Positions 24,118 to 32,012 of a stretch of DNA of 32,279 nt are shown piece by piece. Position 1 is the stretch's first letter. Every line of letters begins with the position of its first letter. This stretch comes from SYHX01 sp049317645 (lineage in GTDB: Bacteria > Bacteroidota > Bacteroidia > UBA7662). Location of the stretch: assembly GCA_049317645.1 (NCBI GenBank), contig JBMOHV010000017.1:1-32279 (forward strand), in the 5' to 3' direction. The notes below the pieces were generated by a model. It was not told where the DNA came from, searched no databases, and saw only the letters and a program-made list of their open reading frames with translations. The translations under genes and the position numbers were made by a program.

Positions 24118-25041
24118 TTATTTGGATTTTTTGCCAAAAACCGAAAATTGAACGTAGCGACCCGGGTTTTTGCGGAGGTCTTTGAGCAGGGTATCCAGAC
24201 TGCCGGCGCTTTGTTCAAGGTTGTAATAAAGACTGCTATCCTTCATCAAACGTCCCAAGGATCCCTGGTTGTTGCGAACTTGATCCATGAGGAGGGCGGT
24301 GGACTGAAGGGCCGCTTCGGCCTGCAAGACCGTTTGCTTGAGCTTCAAAGCGGCCAATGTATCCGAAAATTGTTGCAGATTCTGCAGGGATTTGCGCAAC
24401 ATAGGTTGATCCTTGCGGAATTCAGTGGAGATACTGCTGAGATCCTGCAGGGTTTGGCGGACCGGCCCTCGGCTTTCTTGAATCATAAGGCCTAGTTCAC
24501 GGGTGCCCTGGTTGAGGTTTTCGACGCTTTGACGAATTTGTTCGGTTTGGAGGGCTTCGAGGATGCGGTTCACATTGGACAGGCTGGTTTCAACCTTGTC
24601 CTTGAGAGGCGTCAAATCCCCCACCAGATTTTCAATCAAACTGGGCGCGATCAAAGCTGGCAAAGTGTCGCTGTCCTTGTGTTCCTTGGCTTGGCTGGGG
24701 CCTGGATCAATCTGCAAGGCCTTGGTATCAAACAAATCGGTGCTGACCAATCGAAGAGCGGTGCCTTGGGTTAGTTTGATTCTTTTGCTTACTTCAACGG
24801 TCACCAATACCAAGCCCTTTTCGGGTAGCAATTCGATGTCGGTGACGGTCCCGGCTTTGAGACCTTTGAAGAGGACCGGGGCCGAGGATTTGAGGCCTTT
24901 GACATCGTCCAAGATGGAGTAATAGGTGTTACGGCCAGTGAACAGGTCATCGCCTTTGAGGAAATTGATGCCAACAAAAAGAAGGAGTAGGGCCATGGTG
25001 GCAAAGAGACCTATCCATACTTCTTTGGGGATCTTGTTCAT
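24118..25041 (-). CDS. MCE-domain (MlaD-like) lipid-transport protein
   Basis: 307 residues. One N-terminal transmembrane helix (about 9-27) precedes a single MCE domain (about 37-115; VKGLKSSAPVLFKGLKAGTV is the characteristic start). A long helical, coiled-coil-like region follows (about 150-290), rich in Leu, Gln and Ser. MCE proteins form hexameric rings or tubes that carry phospholipids across the periplasm. The long helical tail resembles the needle-type MCE proteins more than short MlaD. No MlaE permease or MlaF ATPase gene is beside it. The ATG overlaps the amidase stop by 4 bp, so it is the second gene of a pair. Confidence 0.9.
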   Translation of the reverse strand: MNKIPKEVWIGLFATMALLLLFVGINFLKGDDLFTGRNTYYSILDDVKGLKSSAPVLFKGLKAGTVTDIELLPEKGLVLVTVEVSKRIKLTQGTALRLVSTDLFDTKALQIDPGPSQAKEHKDSDTLPALIAPSLIENLVGDLTPLKDKVETSLSNVNRILEALQTEQIRQSVENLNQGTRELGLMIQESRGPVRQTLQDLSSISTEFRKDQPMLRKSLQNLQQFSDTLAALKLKQTVLQAEAALQSTALLMDQVRNNQGSLGRLMKDSSLYYNLEQSAGSLDTLLKDLRKNPGRYVQFSVFGKKSK

Positions 25042-25820
25042 GGTTCGTTGTTCAGGTGGTGGTAACGGGCAATGGCTTCGGCAATGGCTTCGGCCAGGAC
25101 TTGCTGTCCTTGGGCAGAGCTCATGAATTTTTCTTCTTGGGCATGGGTCAAAAACCCGGTTTCAATCAAAACGGCAGGCATGGTGGTTCGGTAGAGAACC
25201 AAAAACCCGGCTTGTTTGACACCGCGACTGTGGCGGCCTGCTTTGCGAGTGAATTTCTCTTCGATCAACTGGGCCAATTGCAAGCTTTGGCTGCGGTAGG
25301 CGCTTTGAAAAAGCTCAAAGATGATATGGGCGGTTGGGTCGTTGGGGTTAAAACCATCGTAGCGTTTCAAGTAATCGCTCTCCAGAAGTATGGCGGAATT
25401 TTCGCGCTTGGCTACGTTGAGGTTGGCACCGGTCACATGCAATCCTTGGGTAAAGGTTTCGGTGCCGTAGGCCTGCGATCCACCGCTGTTGCAATGAACA
25501 GAGACAAAGAGATCGGCGTTGAGACGGTTGGCCATGGCGGCTCGTTCGTGCAATTCCACAAAGCGATCGTCTTTCCGGGTAAAATGGATGGAGAGTTCGG
25601 GAACCAAGGTTTTGAGATGTTCAGCAACCCGCTGGGCCACCTGAAGGGTGACCAGCTTTTCGAGGGAGCCCTTGCCCCGGCATCCGCTATCATGTCCCCC
25701 GTGGCCGGCATCCAGTACAATCCGGTGCAAGCGATAGGCTCTGAGGCCCAGTGGGTGTACAAGGATCCCCCAAAAGACCGCTACGAGGGCCAAAAAGCGA
25801 AGGGCTTTAAGGAAGGGCAC
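25038..25820 (-). CDS. N-acetylmuramoyl-L-alanine amidase (Amidase_3)
   Basis: 260-residue zinc amidase that cleaves the bond between MurNAc and the stem peptide of peptidoglycan. An N-terminal hydrophobic signal or anchor (about 7-25) directs it to the periplasm. The Amidase_3 zinc ligands are H40 (VLDAGHGGHD), E54 and H109 (SVHCN), with catalytic E220 in PAVLIETGFLT. There is no AMIN or LysM targeting domain. The start is GTG at 25820 (MPFLKALRFLALV). It is coupled to the MCE gene by a 4-bp overlap and divergent from the LptD-like gene. A short in-frame repeat near the 3' end encodes AEAIAEAIA. Confidence 0.93.
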   Translation of the reverse strand: MPFLKALRFLALVAVFWGILVHPLGLRAYRLHRIVLDAGHGGHDSGCRGKGSLEKLVTLQVAQRVAEHLKTLVPELSIHFTRKDDRFVELHERAAMANRLNADLFVSVHCNSGGSQAYGTETFTQGLHVTGANLNVAKRENSAILLESDYLKRYDGFNPNDPTAHIIFELFQSAYRSQSLQLAQLIEEKFTRKAGRHSRGVKQAGFLVLYRTTMPAVLIETGFLTHAQEEKFMSSAQGQQVLAEAIAEAIARYHHLNNEP

Positions 25821-25874
25821 GGGTGGGATTAGTTTTGGGGTTTCAAGCGCTTGGCCGTTGTTGTCGATAATTCA

Positions 25875-25882
25875 CAAATTTA
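25875..25882 (-). promoter_or_regulatory. Predicted -7 promoter element for amidase and MCE
   Basis: The minus strand reads TAAATTTG, an exact TAnnTTTG match, 54 bp before the amidase GTG in the divergent spacer with the LptD-like gene. No matching element was found for the plus-strand gene. Confidence 0.45.
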
Positions 25883-25932
25883 GGGGTTTGCCGGGGATGC
25901 TCGGCCAGGGTCTTGCTTCAGGCCGGGGTGGG

Positions 25933-28542
25933 ATGTGGATCATGCAGATCCTATGCCTGGGGTGGCTGCGCACCCTTCAGGTTGGAATGGTTGCTGCAAT
26001 GGCTGCAATGGGTGCAATCGCTGCGGTTCGTACAGTTGGCGCTGCAACGGTGGAGAAGCCTTCTGCTTTTTCTGGATTGGATACGGGTGCGGTGAACGAC
26101 CGTCCCCAACGCGGACCCTTGGCCGAAACCGTTTTTTACGAAGCAGCGGATTCCTTGACCGTGGATTTTGGGTCCGGGCAGGCCCATCTCGTGGGCAAAG
26201 TCAAAATCCGCTTTGGGACCATGGAATTGCAATCCGGTCAAGCCTATCAAAATTGGAAAACCCGCAAACTTCGGGCCTTGCCCCTCACGGACAGCCTGGG
26301 CCACGCGGTGGATACGCCGACTTTTGCGGACGGCAATCAGCGCTTTGTGGCTGATTCCATGGAATACGATTTGGTGGCCGGTCGGGGCAAAATTTCTGAA
26401 CTTGTAACCCGCGAGGGCGAAGCCTATGTCATTGGCCGAAGGGTTCAGCGGGATACATCGGGGGATATGTATGTTCGGAACACCCTTTTTACCACCTGCT
26501 CGGATACCCGGCATCCGCATTTTTACCTTGAATTGGGCAAGGCCAAGCTCATTCCGGACCGGAGGATTGTCACCGGACCTTCCCGATTGGTCGCCTTGGG
26601 GATTCCACTGCCCATTGGTCTGCCTTTTGCGGTAATTCCATTGATGAGAGGCCAAAAGGCCGGGGTCCTCTTTCCGGAATACGGGAACTCCCCGCAATTT
26701 GGTTTTTTTCTAAGAAATGGGGGATACTATTGGCCCCTGAGCCCCCATGCCGATCTCAGCGTGCGCGGGGATCTATATGCCTACGGTGGTTGGAGAGTCA
26801 ATCCATCTTTGGGTTATAACAAACGATACAAATCCACCGGTCGGCTCAGCGTCAATTGGAGCAATCTTCAATCGGGCGATCCCAAGGCCAAGGATTTTAG
26901 CCGTCAACGGGACTTTATGATTAATTGGCAACACAGTCAAGATCCGCGGGCTCACCCGTACCGTCGATTTTCGGCTTCGGTCCAAGCAGGTACCAGCAAT
27001 TTCCTTCGTAACAATTCGCCTTCAACCACGGATTTTTTGAACAATCAGCTCAATTCATCGGTGAGCTACAGCCGGATTTTTCCCGGTAAACCCTTGCAGG
27101 TCAATTTGGCAGCCCGGCATTCCCAAAACACCCAAACGGGTCGGGTTCAGATCAATTTGCCAGAAGGGAACCTCAACATGGCTCGAATTCAGCCGTTTAA
27201 GGCCAAACGAAGCATTGTTGGCGAACGATGGTACGAAAAAATTGGCTTAACTTATCAGTCCAACCTGCGGTCCTCCGTGAACATGGTGGATTCTCTACTC
27301 AATCCTACATCGGCCCTGCGGTCTCTTGATGCGGGCATCCTGCATAACATTCCAGTGAGTACCTCTTCGTTCAAACTCTTTAATTATGTGCAATTAACGC
27401 CGGGATTTTCTTACCAGGAGCGTTGGACCAATCGTCGGTCGGTGTTGGCGTACAATCCGGTGTTGGGCAAAGCGGTGGCGGATACCCAGCAAGGGTTTTA
27501 CAGGAATTACGAGTACCAGGCCTCCCTTTTATTGAATACCCGTCTTTATGGTTTGGTTCAGTTCCGCAAGGGTCGCCTGGCAGCCATTCGTCATGTGATG
27601 AACCCGCAAATCAGCCTGGGATGGAGGCCTGATTTTACAACATCGCGCTTTGGGTTTTATCAAACGGTTCAGGCGGATTCAACAGGTAAGACTTTGAATT
27701 ACAGCCCGTATAACGGATTTGGTTTCGGTGTCGCCGGGACCGGGGCCTCGGCCCTGCTCAATTGGAGCATCGACAACAATTTGGAATACAAAGTGAGGAC
27801 CCGAAGCGATAGCGGAGAGGTCTTGGTTCGACGCAAGATTTTTGATTCGTTTCGGTTGGGCTCGTCCTACAATTTTCGAGCTGATTCATTGCATATGGCG
27901 CCGGTGCAGTGGGGAGGACGGAGTCAATTTGGTGAGCGCTTTAGTTTGTTGTTTTCGGGGGTCTGGGATGTTTACAGTCGGGATTCATCCAAGCGTTTGG
28001 TCCAGCGTTGGTTGGCGGAGGATACCTGGTGGAAGCCCTTCCGACTCAACCAAGCATCGCTGACCCTGAGTGGTGGATGGGGTGGGCGCTCGACCGTTGA
28101 GCAACCGCTTCGTTCCGGCGCATGGCCCGTTTTGTTACGGGACAGGGGAGATTCAACGTTGTGGGATGATTTTCAGCGGTATGGTTACCGCATGTTTGTG
28201 GATTGGACGGTTCCTTTTCGCTTGAATTTCAATTACAACCTATCCTACCAGGCCCTAGCGCCCGTTGGGCAACGATGGATACAGGCCTTGACTTTTAGTG
28301 GGGATCTTAGCCTGACCAAGCAATGGAAATTGGCCTACAATTCAGGGATTGATTTGGAGAGTCGAACGCTGACTCCAACGGTATTAAATATCTACAGGGA
28401 TTTGCATTGTTGGGAAATGAGCATCAATCTGGTTCCCTTTGGAACCTATCGATCGTACACCTTTACCTTGAATGCCAAAGGCAAAATGTTGCAGGATCTA
28501 CGCCTTACGCGTCGGCGGAATTGGTTCGACTTGCAGCGTTAA
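25933..28542 (+). CDS. LptD-like outer-membrane LPS-assembly protein
   Basis: About 869 residues from ATG 25933. An N-terminal hydrophobic segment (VGMVAAMAAMGAIAAV) probably acts as signal sequence. Next comes an OstA/LptA-like periplasmic domain (about 65-180; LTVDFGSGQAHLVGKVKIRF), then a long region of alternating aromatic and polar strands to the C-terminus, as in a large beta-barrel. This matches the Bacteroidota protein annotated as putative LPS-assembly LptD, which places lipopolysaccharide in the outer leaflet. The start is uncertain: ATG 25897 and TTG 25858 are in frame upstream. A 9-bp unit (GCTGCAATG) is repeated at 25993-26010 inside the signal region. The last 38 bp overlap the convergent proline dehydrogenase gene. 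Confidence 0.87.
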   Translation: MWIMQILCLGWLRTLQVGMVAAMAAMGAIAAVRTVGAATVEKPSAFSGLDTGAVNDRPQRGPLAETVFYEAADSLTVDFGSGQAHLVGKVKIRFGTMELQSGQAYQNWKTRKLRALPLTDSLGHAVDTPTFADGNQRFVADSMEYDLVAGRGKISELVTREGEAYVIGRRVQRDTSGDMYVRNTLFTTCSDTRHPHFYLELGKAKLIPDRRIVTGPSRLVALGIPLPIGLPFAVIPLMRGQKAGVLFPEYGNSPQFGFFLRNGGYYWPLSPHADLSVRGDLYAYGGWRVNPSLGYNKRYKSTGRLSVNWSNLQSGDPKAKDFSRQRDFMINWQHSQDPRAHPYRRFSASVQAGTSNFLRNNSPSTTDFLNNQLNSSVSYSRIFPGKPLQVNLAARHSQNTQTGRVQINLPEGNLNMARIQPFKAKRSIVGERWYEKIGLTYQSNLRSSVNMVDSLLNPTSALRSLDAGILHNIPVSTSSFKLFNYVQLTPGFSYQERWTNRRSVLAYNPVLGKAVADTQQGFYRNYEYQASLLLNTRLYGLVQFRKGRLAAIRHVMNPQISLGWRPDFTTSRFGFYQTVQADSTGKTLNYSPYNGFGFGVAGTGASALLNWSIDNNLEYKVRTRSDSGEVLVRRKIFDSFRLGSSYNFRADSLHMAPVQWGGRSQFGERFSLLFSGVWDVYSRDSSKRLVQRWLAEDTWWKPFRLNQASLTLSGGWGGRSTVEQPLRSGAWPVLLRDRGDSTLWDDFQRYGYRMFVDWTVPFRLNFNYNLSYQALAPVGQRWIQALTFSGDLSLTKQWKLAYNSGIDLESRTLTPTVLNIYRDLHCWEMSINLVPFGTYRSYTFTLNAKGKMLQDLRLTRRRNWFDLQR

Positions 28543-29710
28543 GGTTGCGACGCCTTTTTTGCTCCAAAAGGAGTTGGGCGTATTCTCTTGAAATTTCACC
28601 AGCGGCCGAGGAGTTCTCCTTGGCCCTGCGCAATAAATAGGGCAGGACTTCTTTGACGGGGCCGTAGGGGAGGTATTTGGCCACCCGGTAACCGGCATCG
28701 GCCAATTCGCCTGTTAAACGATCGCTCATGCCCAGGAGTTGGGCGTAGAGGATCCGTGGGTTGTCCGGTGACCAGCCCAATTCATTCATTCGTGCCGAAG
28801 CCAGGACACAGCTGGGGCGGTTGTGGGTCCCTAGGCACAGAAAGGCCTTGGGGTGTTGAAGCAAAAGGAGGGTTGCCTCGTTAAAATCGCGATCGGTGGC
28901 GGCTTTGGTGGGCTGGATAGGGTCCGTATAGGCCATAGAACGAGCTCGATCTCTTTCTTTTTCCATGTAGGCTCCTCGGACCACTTTGAAGGCAGGTACA
29001 AACCCTTCCTCATCTGCTTGTTGCAAAGCTCGTTTCAGGTAATCCAAGCGATCCCACCGGTACATTTGTAAGGTGTTGATAACAATAGGTTTGTCTTTGT
29101 TGTAACGCGACATGGCCTCCATGGTCCAGTCGTCAATGGGGTCTTGGATCCAGCTTTCTTCGGCATCGACCATGATGGGGCATTGGAGATCGTGGGCCTT
29201 TTGGAGCAAGGTGTTGACCCTTTCGCGGCCTAGCCGGGCTTGTTCCTGGATCTGCGTATTCAAGGGATGCCCCTCGGCCAGTTGGTGCAGGGCCGCGGAT
29301 GATACCAGTCCACTGACCTTGAAAACAAAGAGGGGTGTGTGGGGGTTTCGCGCTATAAAGGCGAGGCCTTCAAGCAGGGTCTGAAGGCAACGATCCATGG
29401 CTTCTTCGCTGTCCTGTCCTTCGACCGAGTAATCGGGGATGCTTCCGGTCGAGGAAGAGGCCAGTTCCTCGATGGTGCTTGTGCATTGGTTGAGGCTTTC
29501 ACCTCCGCAGAATTGCCGGAAAATGGTGGCTCGAACCAGGCCCTGTATGGGCAGTCCCCAACGCAAGGCCAGGTTGGCCAGGTCGCCCAGAACTTGAACG
29601 ATTCGGCCTTGGTTCATCAACCCAAAGAGCCAAAGCTTTCGTCGGAGGTCGATCGGGCTCAGCCGGCTGTAGGCCGGGGAATAGAGGGGGGCTTCCTGGG
29701 GTAAAGGCAC
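28505..29710 (-). CDS. Proline dehydrogenase (monofunctional PRODH)
   Basis: 401-residue flavoenzyme oxidising proline to pyrroline-5-carboxylate and passing electrons to the membrane quinone pool. PRODH barrel motifs are IMVDAEESWIQDP, VRGAYMEKERDRA, LGTHNRPSC, YAQLLGMSDRLT and the substrate-carboxylate arginines in YLLRRAKEN. It is monofunctional; the partner P5C dehydrogenase is not in the window. The start is GTG at 29710 (MPLPQEAPLYSPAYS). An exact -7 promoter match sits only 4 bp upstream, so the mRNA may be leaderless or the true start may be further in. The 3' end overlaps the LptD-like gene by 38 bp tail-to-tail. Confidence 0.94.
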   Translation of the reverse strand: MPLPQEAPLYSPAYSRLSPIDLRRKLWLFGLMNQGRIVQVLGDLANLALRWGLPIQGLVRATIFRQFCGGESLNQCTSTIEELASSSTGSIPDYSVEGQDSEEAMDRCLQTLLEGLAFIARNPHTPLFVFKVSGLVSSAALHQLAEGHPLNTQIQEQARLGRERVNTLLQKAHDLQCPIMVDAEESWIQDPIDDWTMEAMSRYNKDKPIVINTLQMYRWDRLDYLKRALQQADEEGFVPAFKVVRGAYMEKERDRARSMAYTDPIQPTKAATDRDFNEATLLLLQHPKAFLCLGTHNRPSCVLASARMNELGWSPDNPRILYAQLLGMSDRLTGELADAGYRVAKYLPYGPVKEVLPYLLRRAKENSSAAGEISREYAQLLLEQKRRRNLNAASRTNSADA

Positions 29711-29714
29711 GAAG

Positions 29715-29722
29715 CAAAAATA
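29715..29722 (-). promoter_or_regulatory. Predicted -7 promoter element for proline dehydrogenase
   Basis: The minus strand reads TATTTTTG, an exact TAnnTTTG match, ending 4 bp before the assigned GTG. A start point 6-7 bases downstream would fall on or just inside the GTG, implying a leaderless mRNA or a wrong start call. Confidence 0.35.
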
Positions 29723-29835
29723 AGTTAGTTAATTCTTTGTTTCTTTGTAATTCGGTAGACCCTTTTGTTTCTGGTTCCGTTTTTCTTCTTACCCACCACC
29801 AACGCGCCCCCTTGCAACCTCCTGACCTTGTACCG

Positions 29836-30957
29836 GTGAACCCGGATCCGATCTTGTTGAAATCCGAGCAGCCCTTTTTCCCAAAGGCTCAGCCGGACCT
29901 TGGCATGCGGCCCTTCTTGGTGGCGGGTCCCTGTTCGGCCGAAACGCCTGAACGATTTGAGGCGACCCTCGACGGCCTAGCCCCTCTGGCCCCGGATTTG
30001 GTGCGGGCGGGGATTTGGAAACCACGGACCAGGCCGGACCGCTTCGAAGGGGTGGGGGCCGAGGGGCTGGTTTGGGTCAGGGAACTGACCCAAAGACGGG
30101 GACTCCGTCTGGCCGTCGAGGTCGCCCAGCCCTCCCAGGTGGAACAAGCCCTGCTACACGGGGTGGATGCCGTCTGGCTCGGTGCAAGAACCACGGTCAA
30201 TCCTTTTTTGGTGGATGAAATCGGCCGAGTCTTGGCTGGGACCGGGATGCCGGTGCTCCTAAAGAACCCCATCAACCCCGACCTGGAACTGTGGCTGGGC
30301 GCCATCGAGCGCATGGAGCGCTGGGGCCTGACCCAATTGGCCTTGGTGCATCGCGGTTTTTCTCCCTTTGAACCCAGTCCCTACCGCAACATGCCTCAGT
30401 GGGAAATTCCCATTGAATTGCGTCGACGGCGCCCGGATTTGCCCATGTATTGCGATCCCAGTCACATCACCGGCAATGCCCAATTGGTCCCTGAATTTGC
30501 TCAAATAGCACTTGATTTGTGTTATGACGGTTGGATGCTGGAAGTTCATCACAGTCCTTCCGATGCTTGGTCCGATGCGAGTCAGCAATTGACGCCCGAT
30601 CAGTTACGCGATACCCTGGGGGGCATGACCTTTCGTTTCAACGACCCCGAGAACCAGGTATTGGCCGCACAACTCCAGGACCTGAGGGCTGAGGTGGACC
30701 GCTTGGATCACGATTTATTGGAACTCATGAGCCAAAGGCTGGAATTAAGCCATCGCCTGGGCACCCTCAAAAAAGAATACGACTTGCCCATCTTGCAGCC
30801 CAAACGCTGGGAGCAAATTTTGGAAACCCGCCATCGGGAGGGGGCGTCCATGGGGCTCAATCTTTCATTTCTTAACAAATGGTTGCAACTGATGCATCAG
30901 GAGAGCATACAACGTCAGCTGGACATGTATCGCCCCGATTCGTCCAAGACCCCCTAG
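29836..30957 (+). CDS. Bifunctional DAHP synthase/chorismate mutase
   Basis: 373-residue fusion. DAHP synthase (about 20-260) joins PEP and erythrose-4-phosphate to start the shikimate pathway. Motifs are VAGPCSAET, RAGIWKPRTRPDRFEGVG, WLGARTTVNPF, VLLKNPINPDLELW and CDPSHITGN. The C-terminal AroQ-type chorismate mutase (about 272-365; LRAEVDRLDHDLLELMSQRL) turns chorismate into prephenate. This order of domains is typical of Bacteroidota, where the mutase part also serves in feedback control. There is no ATG in a suitable place: GTG 29836 gives a normal N-terminus, ATG 29905 would cut off the first strand, and the open frame reaches a TTG at 29737. It overlaps aroB by 79 bp. Confidence 0.92.
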   Translation: MNPDPILLKSEQPFFPKAQPDLGMRPFLVAGPCSAETPERFEATLDGLAPLAPDLVRAGIWKPRTRPDRFEGVGAEGLVWVRELTQRRGLRLAVEVAQPSQVEQALLHGVDAVWLGARTTVNPFLVDEIGRVLAGTGMPVLLKNPINPDLELWLGAIERMERWGLTQLALVHRGFSPFEPSPYRNMPQWEIPIELRRRRPDLPMYCDPSHITGNAQLVPEFAQIALDLCYDGWMLEVHHSPSDAWSDASQQLTPDQLRDTLGGMTFRFNDPENQVLAAQLQDLRAEVDRLDHDLLELMSQRLELSHRLGTLKKEYDLPILQPKRWEQILETRHREGASMGLNLSFLNKWLQLMHQESIQRQLDMYRPDSSKTP

Positions 30958-32012
30958 ATTTCTGGAGGTCCTGGGTCGAGTCTGCCTCCCCAACCTACTG
31001 TTTCTATTTGGCGGACCCGGCTACCCAAGCCTGGGCCGAAGCCTATCGTTCCATTGCTCCCGGTTCCCTCTTGGTCATGGAGGCCGGCGAAGGTGCCAAA
31101 ACCTGGGATTCCCTGCAACAAATTTTGGCTTGGTTGATGGAGGAGCAGGCCGATGGCTCCTCGGTCCTCTTGGTACTTGGAGGTGGAGCCCTCAGCGATG
31201 TGGGTGCCATGGCCGCGGCCATGTTCAAACGAGGAATCCCCTGGGTTTCGGTGCCTACCACCCTTCTGGCCATGGTGGATGCCGCTTACGGTGGCAAATG
31301 CGCCATCAATTTTGGGGGCATCAAAAACAGTGTCGGACTCTACAACGATCCGGCTCATCGCATCTATTACCACCCTTACCTTCAAACATTGGGCGTGGAT
31401 GCTTTGGTGGATGGATGGGCCGAAATAATCAAACACGGCTTGGTTGCGAGCCAGGATCTGATGCAAAGGAACCTTGCCTACTTCGGGTCTTTGAACCAAA
31501 CCCCCAACCCGGTTTTGACCCCACCCGACCAAGATTTGTTATTGCAAGCCCTTCAAGTCAAAATAGATCTGGTGGCCCTGGATCCCCGTGAAAGTGGCCC
31601 TCGAAAATTATTGAATTTTGGTCATACCATGGGCCATGCCCTGGAGGCCTTGAGCCCTTCCTTGGGTCATGGTAGGGCGGTTTGGTTGGGCATGATTTAC
31701 GAACTTGGATTGGCGGTCTCGGCCGGCCTCTTGGCCCGTGATCACGGATTGATTTGTTACGAAAACCTTCAATTACTTGCTCCCTATGTGAGCCCTTCAA
31801 CTTACCCCTCCACCTGGCCTACCTGGAAAGTTGTGTTGGAACATCTTTTGCAGGACAAAAAGAATCGTGGAGGACGAATTCTTTGGTCCCTGCCCGTGGG
31901 GGTTGGCAAAGCCGATTACGATCGGGTGGTTGACCCAGCCATGGCCGAGCAGGTTTATGAAGTCTGGATCCGCCATCCACGGGCATGGCCCTTGATCCAT
32001 GGCAACGCTTAA
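30879..32012 (+). CDS. aroB: 3-dehydroquinate synthase
   Basis: 377-residue NAD- and metal-dependent enzyme converting DAHP to 3-dehydroquinate, the step after its upstream neighbour. The NAD-binding stretch is LLVLGGGALSDVGAMAA (97-113), then VSVPTTLLAMVDAAYGGKCA. The metal ligands by alignment are E182 (GWAEIIKHG), H249 (NFGHTMGHALE) and H264 (SLGHGRAVWLG). ATG 30879 lies inside the chorismate mutase coding region, giving a 79-bp out-of-frame overlap. No later ATG, GTG or TTG occurs before the first beta-strand TYCFYLAD, so the overlap is likely real. The stop overlaps the start of aroA by 14 bp. Confidence 0.95.
   Translation: MVATDASGEHTTSAGHVSPRFVQDPLDFWRSWVESASPTYCFYLADPATQAWAEAYRSIAPGSLLVMEAGEGAKTWDSLQQILAWLMEEQADGSSVLLVLGGGALSDVGAMAAAMFKRGIPWVSVPTTLLAMVDAAYGGKCAINFGGIKNSVGLYNDPAHRIYYHPYLQTLGVDALVDGWAEIIKHGLVASQDLMQRNLAYFGSLNQTPNPVLTPPDQDLLLQALQVKIDLVALDPRESGPRKLLNFGHTMGHALEALSPSLGHGRAVWLGMIYELGLAVSAGLLARDHGLICYENLQLLAPYVSPSTYPSTWPTWKVVLEHLLQDKKNRGGRILWSLPVGVGKADYDRVVDPAMAEQVYEVWIRHPRAWPLIHGNA

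Noticed and set aside
25993..26019. 9-bp repeat in the LptD-like signal region as a phase-variation tract
   Set aside because: Only two exact copies and one degenerate copy, and the unit is a multiple of three, so copy changes would not shift the frame.
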